From NCBI GenBank assembly GCA_000467715.1, contig AJFK01000384.1:24688-88687 (forward strand): 64,000 bases of DNA. Reading direction: 5' to 3'. The notes under the pieces are model-generated. The model did not search any database and was not told the origin of the DNA. It saw only the letters and a program-made list of their open reading frames with translations. The DNA comes from Hysterium pulicare CBS 123377. Taxonomy: Eukaryota > Ascomycota > Dothideomycetes > Hysteriales > Hysteriaceae. Every line of letters begins with the position of its first letter. Position 1 is the first letter of the stretch. A program made the translations under genes and the position numbers. Of this stretch, positions 10,100 to 19,776 are shown piece by piece.

Positions 10100-11122
10100 A
10101 TGGCGTCTCCATCATCTGCTCCAGTCGTTGGTCCGCAAAGCTACACAGAAATGGCTACCGGCGATGTTGAAGCAATCGGGGCCCACTGTCAGATGGCCTT
10201 CTGCCACCAGCTTGACTTTCTTCCCTTTCGCTGTGAGAGTTGTAAAGGGTGAGCGCGTCATGATCTTCGGTCTGAACGGACATAATGCTAACCCAGCTTC
10301 AGTACATTCTGTCTCGATCATCGCTTGGAAACTTCACATTCCTGTCCAAACGCCGGTGCCTGGGCTCGCGCTCGTCGCGAGGCTGCCTCTAGAGACAAAC
10401 TGGCACCAAAGCCCTCACTGTTAACGCACGAGGAACAGTGCTATGAACCATCCTGCAAAACCCTCATCAATACCCCCCGGACACCAGGCGTCCACTGCAC
10501 GACTTGCAATCGGCATTACTGTCTGAAACATCGCATGCAGGAGGATCATGACTGCAAGAACCTCAAACCGATCGGCGCCCGTCCGAGTAATATTCAGGCA
10601 CAGCGAGAGCGAGGGATGGCAGCTTTGTCTAAACTCAAGGCATGGGCAGACAACAAGAAGGCTGCATCCGCTAATAATGATCTTCCAAAGACTTCAGGTT
10701 TCGGACTAAGCTTACGGAAGAAACCAACAAACGCCTCGTCTAGTTCTGGCAAAGCATCACTTGCCGAAGTGAATAATCTCAAGCGGACAGCTAAAGGTGA
10801 ACCTTCGATACCCCAAGAGAAGCGTGTCTATCTGCACGTCGAAGCCTCCGCGGACACGACGAAATCGAAATACCCCACGGGCAAGTTCTTTTACAATAAG
10901 GAATGGATCGTGGGTCGAGTATTGGATGTAGCAGCGAAGGCATTGCAGGTTGAGAATGTGAATAATCGCGGTAGCGGAGAGGTTGATAAACTGCGGGTCT
11001 TCCATGTTGAGGGTGGAAGGCTTCTGGAGTTCAACGAAAAGATAGGAGCACCGTGTCAAAACGGGAACACTATAGTACTGCTCAGAGGTGTTGGTCCCGC
11101 TGTGCCGGACCTAATAGGGTGA
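10100..11122 (+). CDS. AN1-type zinc finger protein (Cuz1/ZFAND1-like)
   Basis: Two exons with an intron at about 10249-10302 (GTGAGC...CTTCAG). Splicing joins FRCESCKG to TFCLDHRLETSHSCP and completes the first AN1 finger (CQMAFCHQLDFLPFRCESC ... HSC). The second finger follows: CYEPSCKTLINTPRTPG, then HCTTCNRHYCLKHRMQEDHDC. A linker rich in Lys/Ser and a C-terminal ubiquitin-like region (KRVYLHVEA, YNKEWIVGRVLDVAAKAL, VLLRGVG) complete the Cuz1/ZFAND1 layout. In yeast and human this family delivers ubiquitinated cargo to Cdc48/p97 and the proteasome and assists in arsenite-induced proteotoxic stress. About 305 residues; frame intact. The start is the ATG at 10100 (ccATGGCGTCTCC). Confidence 0.92.
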
Positions 11123-11433
11123 GGAACGTGCCTCTCTGGAGATGGAGCTTGGCATGGGTTGAAATAGAGAATGAGTTGATGATAATGAGCGCGGAGTACT
11201 GGGTCACCAACCATTCTGAGTGATTTTGCATAGTGAGTATTAGCGTACGGTTCCAATGATACCAATCTCATTAGTTTTCCAAATCTATTTTATTTCCATC
11301 TAAATCTTTTGGAAAAGACCTTCTCCGCTGGCTGGCGAGACCATGACCCAACGGAACGCGTTTCTTTCTTCTCACTCATCTCTATTTTCTCCCAACGACC
11401 TCACCACTGGTTCCAAAACCATACACCAGCATT
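11123..11433. other. 3'-to-3' intergenic region
   Basis: Short convergent region between the AN1 zinc-finger gene and the GNAT gene. No coding signal is seen; it probably holds both 3' ends. Confidence 0.35.
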
Positions 11434-12117
11434 TCACCCCATCGCCTTCCCATCATGATCCGCATCCTGATGGACCCACAAACCCCTTTCATCAACCTCC
11501 CCCACTCCCACAACAATCTCCCCGCAAACTCTAAACCCAAAATGCTCATACACCCTTCTCGCATGCTCATTCGTCGCCTCCAACTACACAGGAAAACCCT
11601 CCTCCTTCGCCCTCTCAATACCCCATGTGATCAGACTGGACACTGCACCGGGTGTAGAGTCACCCGCTGCGCGTACGATGATGTGGACGTAGTAGTATTT
11701 ACGAACTCCGAGTACTCGGAACTTAATAGCGCGGGATTGCTGATCATATTCCATAAATGGTCGCGTTGATTCGGAAGTTATTGCTCGGGGGCCGCGGGGA
11801 TGTGTTGGCGTGAACCAGATTGCTGCTGCGGCGAAAGAGTCTGGTTCTCCGACAGGTACTTCATCAAATTCATTGGCTTTTGGTATTATTAAGTCTACAG
11901 CGTTTTGCGCGATGCTTTTTGAGACGGGTGGCCGTATGTTCTCGATGACTTGCGGCAGGGTGAGAGTATCCGAATTTGAGAGGTGTAGTTCGGCGGCTGT
12001 GAGGTAGCGTTCCATAGGGTCATCGGAGGCGATAAAGGAATTGGCTATGGTGGAGAGGAGGGATTCTAGAGCGGAGATGGATGAGGGGAGATGAATTGGG
12101 CTTGGAAGGGCAGACAT
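11434..12117 (-). CDS. GNAT-family acetyltransferase interrupted by an in-frame TAG
   Basis: The ATG at 12117 opens MSALPSPIHLPSS and reads 177 codons to a TAG at 11584-11586. The region before the stop contains the beta-strand and acetyl-CoA-binding core (YYYVHIIVRAAGDSTPGAVSSL, here broken into its parts YYYVHIIV and GDSTPGAVSSL), followed by ERAKEEGFPV. Immediately after the stop the same frame continues as LEATNEHARRVYEHFGFR and VCGEIVVG to a TGA at 11434-11436. In many fungal GNAT proteins this block reads PVWLEAT, so the stop replaces the usual tryptophan codon (TGG to TAG). The product would lose its last 50 residues, including the C-terminal part of the fold. It is a pseudogene, a polymorphism or a sequence error. 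The substrate is unknown. Confidence 0.78.
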
Positions 12118-12723
12118 GATGCTACAAGCTACTGGGTTGAAGAGGTTATTGTTTAATTACGGGAGGCTGAAGAGGCTCACGAGAGGAAAATTAGGAGGAA
12201 GTTGAAAACTTATAAAAATGCCTCTGACCTAGATCGATACTCATGACTCAAAAGCGCGAAGTCAGAATGAAAAAAGTATGTTGGAGATGGAAGTAAGAAG
12301 AGGTCAAACGCGGATGTAGTTTCCATCCTCAAAGTCTCTCAGCTTTTCAGAAACCCACCAATCCATCAGGAGAGAGAAGCTGGACAAGTTTGCGGTGTTC
12401 ATCACACCTAGAGAAGACATAAATCTAGGCCGGCATCGTGAGATGGAAGCGTTGATATCCTTGGGCCAGGTTCAATCAATCGCGTCAAAGCGTCGTTGAA
12501 TAGAATGACCATGGCAAGCCCCTCCGGAAAAATTGGGCACTCTCCGCCGAGGAGAACCTTGTCTCCACCACACATCTCCCGCGACAGCGAATGATCAGCA
12601 ATAAATGCCCCTCATGCTTCATACTAGGCCTAGGACAAAGACCGACAGTCGCCGTTACATCCTTCAATATAAAGAGATGGACATCCTGCAAATCCGCCCG
12701 TGGTCGATGACAACACATCGACC
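12118..12723. promoter_or_regulatory. Divergent promoter, GNAT / DUF5695-like gene
   Basis: 606 bases between starts facing away from each other. TTATAAAA-type sequence occurs at about 12210, near the GNAT side. No coding signal. Confidence 0.35.
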
Positions 12724-15450
12724 ATGCTATCCTTCTTGCAAAATCGGGCTGGCTTCATGAGGAGGAATCTGGGAAGTCTGGTACTGTTGTTCATCTTCCT
12801 TTACTCCAGTCGCGCTCAAGACAACCTTGGCTTGGACCATGGGTATCTGGAACTTTTAACTGCTAACCTCGAAGCCACATTGGTGAACGAATCGCAAACG
12901 CTAGCTTCGCTCCGGCTGATATCCAAGTCTTCGTTCGATTTTCTTGCATTTGACTATTTACCGCTACGAGCCTACAATGGAGCACACCACATCGGCGATA
13001 TCACTCTCCGGTATAGAGTCGAACGAGGTATCAACTGGACTTCAATTGACTCAGCATCGAATCGTGGGCCTATCGCGTCATTCTCCAACCTGTCACCGGG
13101 AGTACTCGCTGCGTCGAACCTAGCCGGAACTCTCCCTCAGCAAATACCACTCAAGGTGACGAGAGAATGGCTGAAAGTGGACCGAGACCTTGGTGTTCGC
13201 TTCAATGTCACCAATACTTTTGGAAGCCCCTTAGAGATTGGGAGTCTTGGATTTCCCATTTATATCAACAACATCTTCGTCAACCGATCAGCTGAAGACG
13301 TACAAAATAAATGTTCCTTTGCTGATCCTTACATCGGCCTTGATGCTGGATATGTGAGAGTAGCGCCAATCAGCGGCACGGGTAGTGCTTTGGTTATCAG
13401 CCCACTCGGATCTAGCTCTTTCGAAGCCTGGAGATTCCTTGCTGAGCCCCATGGGAGTCTCGGGTACCAGTTACAGACGTTTGAAGGGAGCTACGAATGG
13501 CAAGTCTTTACTCGCGCATGGGCGGAGAATGAATGGGTTAATGCCACGCCATGGAATAGCCCTTCCTCAAAGATTTTGAATCCAGGGGAGACAATTTCTG
13601 TAGGCCTCAGATTTAGCATGAGTTCATCAATACGAACAATCGAAGATACCGTTGCCTCCACGGATACTCCGCTTGCTATTGGCCTTCCGGGCTACATCGT
13701 TCCAATGGATACTACGGCGTCACTATATCTGAACTACTCTTCTCCTGTGAAATATTTCGACACCGCAGGCGCTTTCAGTGTCCGTAACATATCCAGAATG
13801 GGTTACACATTGACTCCCACAGGATCAAAGTGGGGACGTACTAGGGTGACTATTGGTTATGCGGACGGCAAGACTCAAGCAGTTCATTACTATATCACCA
13901 AGCCAGCTCCAGAGACAATCTCAGACCTTGGGCATTGGCTCACTACAAGCCAACATTATACCAATTTGTCTGACCCTTTCGGCAGGGCTCCTTCGATCTT
14001 AAGCTACGATCGGGAAGTCAACGCGTTCGTTGAACAGGACCCTCGTGTATGGATTGCGGGTCTAAGTGACGAAGCTGGCGCCGGTTCATATCTCGCTGCG
14101 GCAATGAAACAGTCAGCACAACCAGTCAAGAGAGAGGTAGACGTCTTGGACGATTTCATTCATCAAACACTTTGGCCTACCATTCAAGCGAACGAAACTT
14201 ATGGAGTTCGGCAAAGCGTTTTCTTCTATCAGCCAAATGCTATCTCTTATGCCTATAACCCGTCAATCAACTGGACAACATGGGCCAGCTGGAACAAGAC
14301 ACATGCTTATACTACTTTGCGGGCGTACAATTACATCCACGTGACTGCTGCATATTGGGCTATGTATCGTGTGGCGAGATACTACACACAAGTTCATACA
14401 CAATCTCCTTGGACTTGGTACTTGAACCAAGCATATGAGACTATTCAGTACTGCTTGGGGAATAATTCAGTAAAATGCGGATATGGGAACGATGGTTTGA
14501 TGGGCGAAACAATCCTCGGCGAATTATTAGCTGACCTTGGGCGGGAAAACATGATGGTTAAACACAATGCGCTAAAAGCGACAATGCTAGCCAGAGCTCG
14601 GAGTTGGAATACGGAAGCAGTGCCCTATGGCAGTGAGATGGCTTGGGACTCAACTGGGCAGGAAGGCATATACTACTGGTCGAAGTATTTTGGATTCAAT
14701 GCTACAGTTGAAAAGACGATCGGCACTATCCTAGGATACATGCCGACAGTAGCCCATTGGGGCTGGAACGGCAACGCGAGAAGATATTGGGATTTCCTAT
14801 ATGGCGGAAAGATCCAACGATACGAGCGGCAGATCCACCACTACGAATCTGGCCTCAGCGCACTTCCACTACTGTCATACTTTGAGCAGCACACCGATGA
14901 TTTCTACGCCCTGAGAGTGGGCTTCGGAGGCACGTACGGCCCCTTGAGCAATATTGATCAAGACGGCTTTGCTTCTGCGGCCTTTCATTCTTTCCCGGAT
15001 ACACTCCGCTGGGACCCTTACTCTGGAGACTACGGACCAAACTTCCTTGGACTGGTACTCGGGCACGGAACCTATGTTGTAAATCATACACAGTTCGGTT
15101 ATGTTGCTTTTGGTGGAAATCTTGAGATCAACGGAAGTAGGATCACTGTGGCGCCACGAGACGCGGTCCGGAGGAAGGCGTTCATCGCCGAGCTTGGACT
15201 CAAAATTGAACTCAGTGCAGGAGCTATTCAAGAATTAAGCTTTGTAAAAGGGTCAAGCGGAGTGACTCTACGAATCGTTAAGGTGGTACGCGATGCCGTA
15301 GTTCCGGCTAATGAAATCGTGATATGGTTGTCGGAGCCGGCTTCTAGTTCCTTGTCGTATTCGGTGATGAATGCCACAGCGCAAAGAGGAGGTTGGGACG
15401 TGAATCTCTCGTCCAATGTCACGGATATCAAGATTGTCAAGCATAGTTGA
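12724..15450 (+). CDS. Large secreted protein, DUF5695-like (six-hairpin-glycosidase type suspected)
   Basis: One uninterrupted exon of about 908 residues. An upstream GTG-start extension exists, but the ATG at 12724 gives MLSFLQNRAGF, then a basic stretch and a hydrophobic core (SLVLLFIFLYSSRAQ), i.e. a secretory signal. The mature protein is rich in Asn-x-Ser/Thr sequons. The N-terminal half looks beta-rich. The C-terminal half has aromatic-rich helical segments typical of alpha/alpha-barrel carbohydrate-active enzymes: YAYNPSINWTTWASW, TAAYWAMYRVARYY and WGWNGNARRYWDFLYGGK. From memory this matches the fungal/bacterial DUF5695 family, whose substrate is not established. Secretion is well supported; the family name is moderate and the activity inferred. 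Confidence 0.7.
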   Translation: MLSFLQNRAGFMRRNLGSLVLLFIFLYSSRAQDNLGLDHGYLELLTANLEATLVNESQTLASLRLISKSSFDFLAFDYLPLRAYNGAHHIGDITLRYRVERGINWTSIDSASNRGPIASFSNLSPGVLAASNLAGTLPQQIPLKVTREWLKVDRDLGVRFNVTNTFGSPLEIGSLGFPIYINNIFVNRSAEDVQNKCSFADPYIGLDAGYVRVAPISGTGSALVISPLGSSSFEAWRFLAEPHGSLGYQLQTFEGSYEWQVFTRAWAENEWVNATPWNSPSSKILNPGETISVGLRFSMSSSIRTIEDTVASTDTPLAIGLPGYIVPMDTTASLYLNYSSPVKYFDTAGAFSVRNISRMGYTLTPTGSKWGRTRVTIGYADGKTQAVHYYITKPAPETISDLGHWLTTSQHYTNLSDPFGRAPSILSYDREVNAFVEQDPRVWIAGLSDEAGAGSYLAAAMKQSAQPVKREVDVLDDFIHQTLWPTIQANETYGVRQSVFFYQPNAISYAYNPSINWTTWASWNKTHAYTTLRAYNYIHVTAAYWAMYRVARYYTQVHTQSPWTWYLNQAYETIQYCLGNNSVKCGYGNDGLMGETILGELLADLGRENMMVKHNALKATMLARARSWNTEAVPYGSEMAWDSTGQEGIYYWSKYFGFNATVEKTIGTILGYMPTVAHWGWNGNARRYWDFLYGGKIQRYERQIHHYESGLSALPLLSYFEQHTDDFYALRVGFGGTYGPLSNIDQDGFASAAFHSFPDTLRWDPYSGDYGPNFLGLVLGHGTYVVNHTQFGYVAFGGNLEINGSRITVAPRDAVRRKAFIAELGLKIELSAGAIQELSFVKGSSGVTLRIVKVVRDAVVPANEIVIWLSEPASSSLSYSVMNATAQRGGWDVNLSSNVTDIKIVKHS

Positions 15451-16224
15451 GTTGAACGCAGTCATATTGCCCTATGCCTCAATATGGGTAAGTCGAATGG
15501 TGGGCGCGACGGATCGTAAGGAGATGATACAGGCCACATGTGAAAATGGTTACCTAAGGTTGAGTCAAAGTGCTCTGGCGAAAAGTCATAGCCGTGGAGT
15601 AGAAGAGGTTTCCATTCATGAAATTGTTGTGAGTTGTAATAGCACGTCTTTTGCAGTATGGTATCCTCGAGTTTTTCATGGATGGAGTCATCGGCGGCTA
15701 CTAAGATGACGATTAGGAATTAGGAATCATCAAATTCGTTTCTACAAGAACAGAAACGCAGCAAGTCCACACAGTATATATGGTCTAAGAAGGAATAATA
15801 TACAAAGAAGAAGATTAATATATCTTAAATGAAGAAATACACGAATGGAAGTAAACACTAGTATAGATAAGTAAACAAGATTCCATGAACTCAATCATGC
15901 CAACATCACTGAGTGCATTCCCTCCTAAACCTCACATTCTCAATGTCGCAGGAAGGACTGCTCTCCATCACCGTGAGTCCCATTCTTGCTCGTGCTGCGA
16001 TGCCTGAGTGATGCATCAAACTGAAAGTCTGTCGAGCGCCACATCCTAAATAAAGGAATCGAACATCTACAGTCTAGCTTTAAAAGGTGCACCAAAAGCT
16101 CTTATACGTGCCACTCCATTCCTTAAAATCCGGGTCTTGTCCATTGAGTCTCAAAATGTCCATTTCCGAGTGTTTGCCGCTGATGGCACAATTTTGAACC
16201 CTAGTTTCAAATCAGCTCCGGGGT
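15451..16224. other. Intergenic region, no supported gene
   Basis: AT-rich 3' flank of the secreted protein gene, with microsatellite-like AT stretches around 15770-15860. At 16080-16200 a minus-strand frame (HSEMDILRLNGQDPDF...) could be an extra last exon of the neighbouring small secreted protein gene. Confidence 0.35.
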
Positions 16225-16604
16225 TCAAAACAAACCAAGTCTAGGGGGGAAAGCTGACGGGTCAATTATGCAGGTGTAATCACCACTATTTGGTCCTGAA
16301 ATGGAGAAGGATTTGATGGCCCTGTTTCAAACAAGTTAGTGCTGAAGCTCTTTTTTTCGGAATGAGATGCTGTATACATACGAGAGTTCGCGATTTTGGC
16401 AAGTCTCTTTGATCTCTGTTAGATCGTAGGTGATAACTGTGCCGGCGTAGTTGGGTTCAGAATAGAGGTTAAGCTGTCTAGCTATTAGAGAAAGTGAGGA
16501 GGAGGTCAGGTGTTTTCGACAGTACCTACAGTAACTGTATCTTCTGCATAAGAAGTGCCGGCGAAGGCTCCGAGAATGGCCATGAAGAGTTTCGTTGGAT
16601 GCAT
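16225..16604 (-). CDS. Small secreted protein (copy 1)
   Basis: The ATG at 16604 gives MHPTKLFMAILGAFAGTSYA, a clean signal peptide. Introns with good signals (GTAGGT...GACAG; GTATGT...CTAAC...ACAG) join it to DTVTLNLYSEPNYAGTVIT, YDLTEIKETCQN and RELSAIKSFSIS, then GPNSGDYTCIIDPS. The first stop in frame is at 16225; a further intron could instead extend the gene to 16080 with another Cys-containing segment (NCAISGKHSEMD). The repeated Y-x-x-x-x-Y-x-G pattern and paired cysteines resemble small beta-gamma-crystallin-like secreted proteins, but I do not assign a family. It shares signal-peptide wording (M-x-P-x-K-L ... GAFA) with a candidate at 17.3-17.6 kb. Confidence 0.55.
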
Positions 16605-17283
16605 GTTGAATTTTCGAGAAAGGAGTGGTCTTGATGTGTTCACTATTCGGTGAGGTATCGATATCTCGTTACTGGTTGTTGTGAAAGTGGATATAGCAAA
16701 GCCCTAATATGAATACTGATTGTTGGAAGTTGGATTTTAGAATTTGGAGGTTGATGGTTGATGGTTGATGGTTGAATTTGATGGATCAGCTGTGATAAGA
16801 CTACGAGAGGATGTATCATGACTCCAATTGGGTGAGTGGGGCCAGGTGATCTACTCATCAATGAGAGCTTTGACGACGCAGAACAAATGATGAATGTTGC
16901 AATGATTGACTCATTTCATTGATAGCTATTGAGAGCCATAAAGTTCCTATGGACAGGTATCCATAGCCAGAAGTTCCCGCATAGCATCATGTATAGACTG
17001 CACCGTCCGTCTGGGCTCAATCCCTATGAAGACAAATTGAGCCGAACCTTCAAGGCCTCTAGCCATTCGAACATTCCCAAGAGTGGAAGTTGCCGCTCCA
17101 TCCGCCAATATCGGGCTGAGCGTAAGTGAAGGTGTAGGATTGACTAGGATCGCTGACGATGCAGTTGCTGGAGCTATTTGGAAGTCGCATTAGTTACGCA
17201 ATTCAACGAGGGCTACCTCACTGGCCACGGTAACATACCTGAAAAGACGGCAAGTCCAGCCACAGCAGGGAGGGATTACGGAC
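16605..17283. other. Intergenic region with GGTTGAT heptamer repeat
   Basis: Upstream region of the small secreted protein gene. A GGTTGAT heptamer is repeated three times with a fourth imperfect copy at 16749-16776. No coding signal. Confidence 0.4.
16749..16776 (+). repeat. Heptamer tandem repeat (GGTTGAT)
   Basis: Three exact GGTTGAT units followed by GGTTGAA, about 145 bases upstream of the small secreted protein start. Probably a slippage product. Confidence 0.8.
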
Positions 17284-17601
17284 TTAGCCGATGCGGTGGT
17301 CCTGAATCGAGTGTTCGTGATGTGTTATTTGGCAGACTTCGTCAGGGACCAGGGTTGACGAACGTGCCAGAGCGCACCCCGTAACAGGTACCATCGCCTT
17401 CCTGGTAGATGATCTCGCATGGCGGTCCGTACGCGGTACCCGCGCAGAAGTAGACCTGGGATTAGTCAGCCAGTAGAACCGCACGTGTGGATGAGTTTCG
17501 TATGTGGTCCGGGTCCTGCATCATGGCCTCAGTGGCATTGTGTGCCATTGAGGTAGCGGCGAAGGCACCGAAGACGATTGACAAGAGCTTGGCTGGTTGC
17601 A
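17284..17601 (-). CDS. Candidate small secreted Cys-rich protein (copy 2, structure unresolved)
   Basis: The ATG at 17601 gives MQPAKLLSIVFGAFAATSMA, a signal peptide similar in wording to the small secreted protein at 16.6 kb. Downstream, after a typical branch/acceptor (CTGACTAATCCCAG), the strand reads VYFCAGTAYGPPCEIIYQ, then EGDGTCYGVRSGTFVNPG, a cysteine-containing block. I find no GT donor at a sensible distance to connect the two parts, and the second block meets a stop or needs a further intron after VNPGP. It may be a decayed paralog or a gene whose splicing I cannot resolve. Confidence 0.35.
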
Positions 17602-18310
17602 TGGTTGCAGTGAGGTGGAGTTGGTTGTCAAGGGACGTAAGGTGAGTTTGGTAATAGGATGGTGGAGAAGGGACGGACGGCAGCAATTTATCTACAGCTG
17701 AGGAATCCGAGTTCGGAGGAACGATTGATGCGGACTGGCGGGCTCCCCGACCGGTCTTGTTAAGGAGTGAAAGGCTGTCTTGCTCTTTCTAGTTTGGGGT
17801 GCTCACTTGCCCTCTCTGCTACTTCCAAGGCGGGGAAAGTGACAAGATGCTGACTTGACGGAGGCGATAGCGAGACCAGCAAATTCATATCATTTCTATC
17901 CTCATCATGGCTGCATATAACCTCCTTATTGCAACGAGACCATAGCGTCCTTCTCAAAGGTTACCCTTGACCTTGAGATCCCCGCCATTTGATGCCATTA
18001 TTTCCAACCCCTCCCGCATCCTCCCATCATGCATATCATGCCAGTATGTACGTTCGGATGGTTTTGATTCTTACTGCACGGGTGAATCAATAGTCTTGAG
18101 ACTAGATCCATAGCTGCGGATATCTTCTTCATATGTATCAAGTACTTGATGTTTGGTGTCTTGTGGCATACGTGAGTGAGTAGACGGCTACTCCGAGGAT
18201 AGGGTGAGCCTTGTTGCTGCTAGCATCGCACTCGATTCCTTGGATCCTCTTGCCAGGATGAATAGCTACGTTGAACTCCTCGAGGATTAGATTGTCGCAA
18301 CCTAGCTCTA
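17602..18310. other. Intergenic region, no supported gene
   Basis: No conserved frame or clear signal is seen; probably the promoter of the small secreted protein candidate and other flanking sequence. Confidence 0.35.
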
Positions 18311-18311
18311 G

Positions 18312-18626
18312 TTATGCATTATGAAATTCCTGTAGCATTTCATCGGTTCCTCTCACCATGTCAACAATGACTGACCATGGTGTTGATGTGATTACCGCAT
18401 CCAAGTCATAGCTAAGCATCATAACTCTTTCTGGCGTTGGAGGTGAAATCGCAAATTTCCGTCCTTGAAGTAATTGAACCTGGAATCCGATGTTGATCGT
18501 ACGTCGTCGTGTATGGATTCTGACTTCCATACTTTGGGTTGCCTTGCTCTCAGTGACTCCTATTGAAGATGCCAAAGTCCAAAGGAAATTGATCAACATG
18601 ACGACTATACAAAGACCTCGATCCAT
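18312..18626 (-). CDS. Hypothetical small secreted protein
   Basis: From an internal ATG at about 18626 the frame reads MDRGLCIVVMLINFLWTLAS, a plausible signal peptide, followed by about 80 residues with no cysteines and no recognised motif (GFQVQLLQGRKFAISPP and so on). It is intronless and ends at 18312. There is no independent support beyond the signal-like start, so it may be a chance frame. Confidence 0.25.
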   Translation of the reverse strand: MDRGLCIVVMLINFLWTLASSIGVTESKATQSMEVRIHTRRRTINIGFQVQLLQGRKFAISPPTPERVMMLSYDLDAVITSTPWSVIVDMVRGTDEMLQEFHNA

Positions 18627-19776
18627 GACTAGGCACTCACTGGAGTGATAGCTTTCGTGAGCGCTATAGCTGGTCATTTTGCCATCTTGAGCAGATCCGT
18701 GGTGAGCTCAGGATGATAATTGGTGTTCTGTCCCAAAGATACACAGGCGGAAACTTTCAGCTGCTACGAAACAAGAAAACTGACATTCTGAAATAAAGAA
18801 CTGGGCATAGTGAGATACCGGAAAGTAGATGCGATAAGGAAAACGCCAGGTGATCTTGGCTCCGTGGACCTAAATGATAACCATCGAAAAACAGGATGGT
18901 TCGGATTTTCATTCTCATGCTGCCCTGAGTTTGCCACATTTTGAAAGTGATTTGTCCAGCCGCACAATTTCTTATTTCTCGCGGTAGAAAACGCGATATT
19001 CTGAAGATCCGAAAGACCTAAAATCGTCCCTCCGTTGTTAGATTTCGCGAGCCACTGGATGCCTATTGCGCCCTCGAGCTCCGGAATAATGAGATTGAAC
19101 GAGCAAACCAGCTATTAAAGCAGGCGGCAATCTTGAAACTGAATAATCCATGATAATGATGTACAAGTCGGCACCAGGGTAAACAAGAAAACGTTCGAGG
19201 TCCAGCTACGTTGAGTCATCGTGAGATTCTTCAGGGGACTCATCGAGGGCTCACGCCGCCTGCGCCCCTCAGATGCTCTGCGTGACAGCCTGCCTTAGTC
19301 TTCTAGGAGTGAAATCACTAGGTTTGCTGATCAGAGGAGACGTAGAAAATACTGACGCAAGATGATAGAATACTTTGAGAAAGTGTGAAAGGTCGTGAGT
19401 GGCTTATTGGTTGACGTTCGATGGACTGTGCAGGCATATCATTATGACATTATTGAAAAAGAGTTTGATTAAGCTCAACCACGCGTAAGCGGTGATTATG
19501 TCTAAAGCTCTTATTCATGGTTGATTTCATTAAATGATGTAACGGTGTTGCTTTGATTTTGCGTTGAGTTCTCGTTGATTATGACATTATTGAAAGGCGA
19601 TCCATGAATCTCAAGCTTGAAAAAACGTTTAATCTGTTCCATGGTTAGACTTTCTTCATCCGTTCTTATATAAATATAAGAAAAGAAACTCGACTTGAGG
19701 TTCCATCGCCCTTTCTGCTCTTCTTCACAAAAGACATCATCTCCAGTATTTCTACTTCCCATCCCACACGTTCAAG
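18627..19776. other. 1.15-kb region upstream of F-box-like gene, with an 18-bp direct repeat
   Basis: No coding signal. An 18-base word, ATTATGACATTATTGAAA, occurs at 19441-19458 and again at 19578-19595. TATATAAATATAAG at about 19667-19682 is a plausible TATA element for the gene starting at 19777. Confidence 0.45.
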
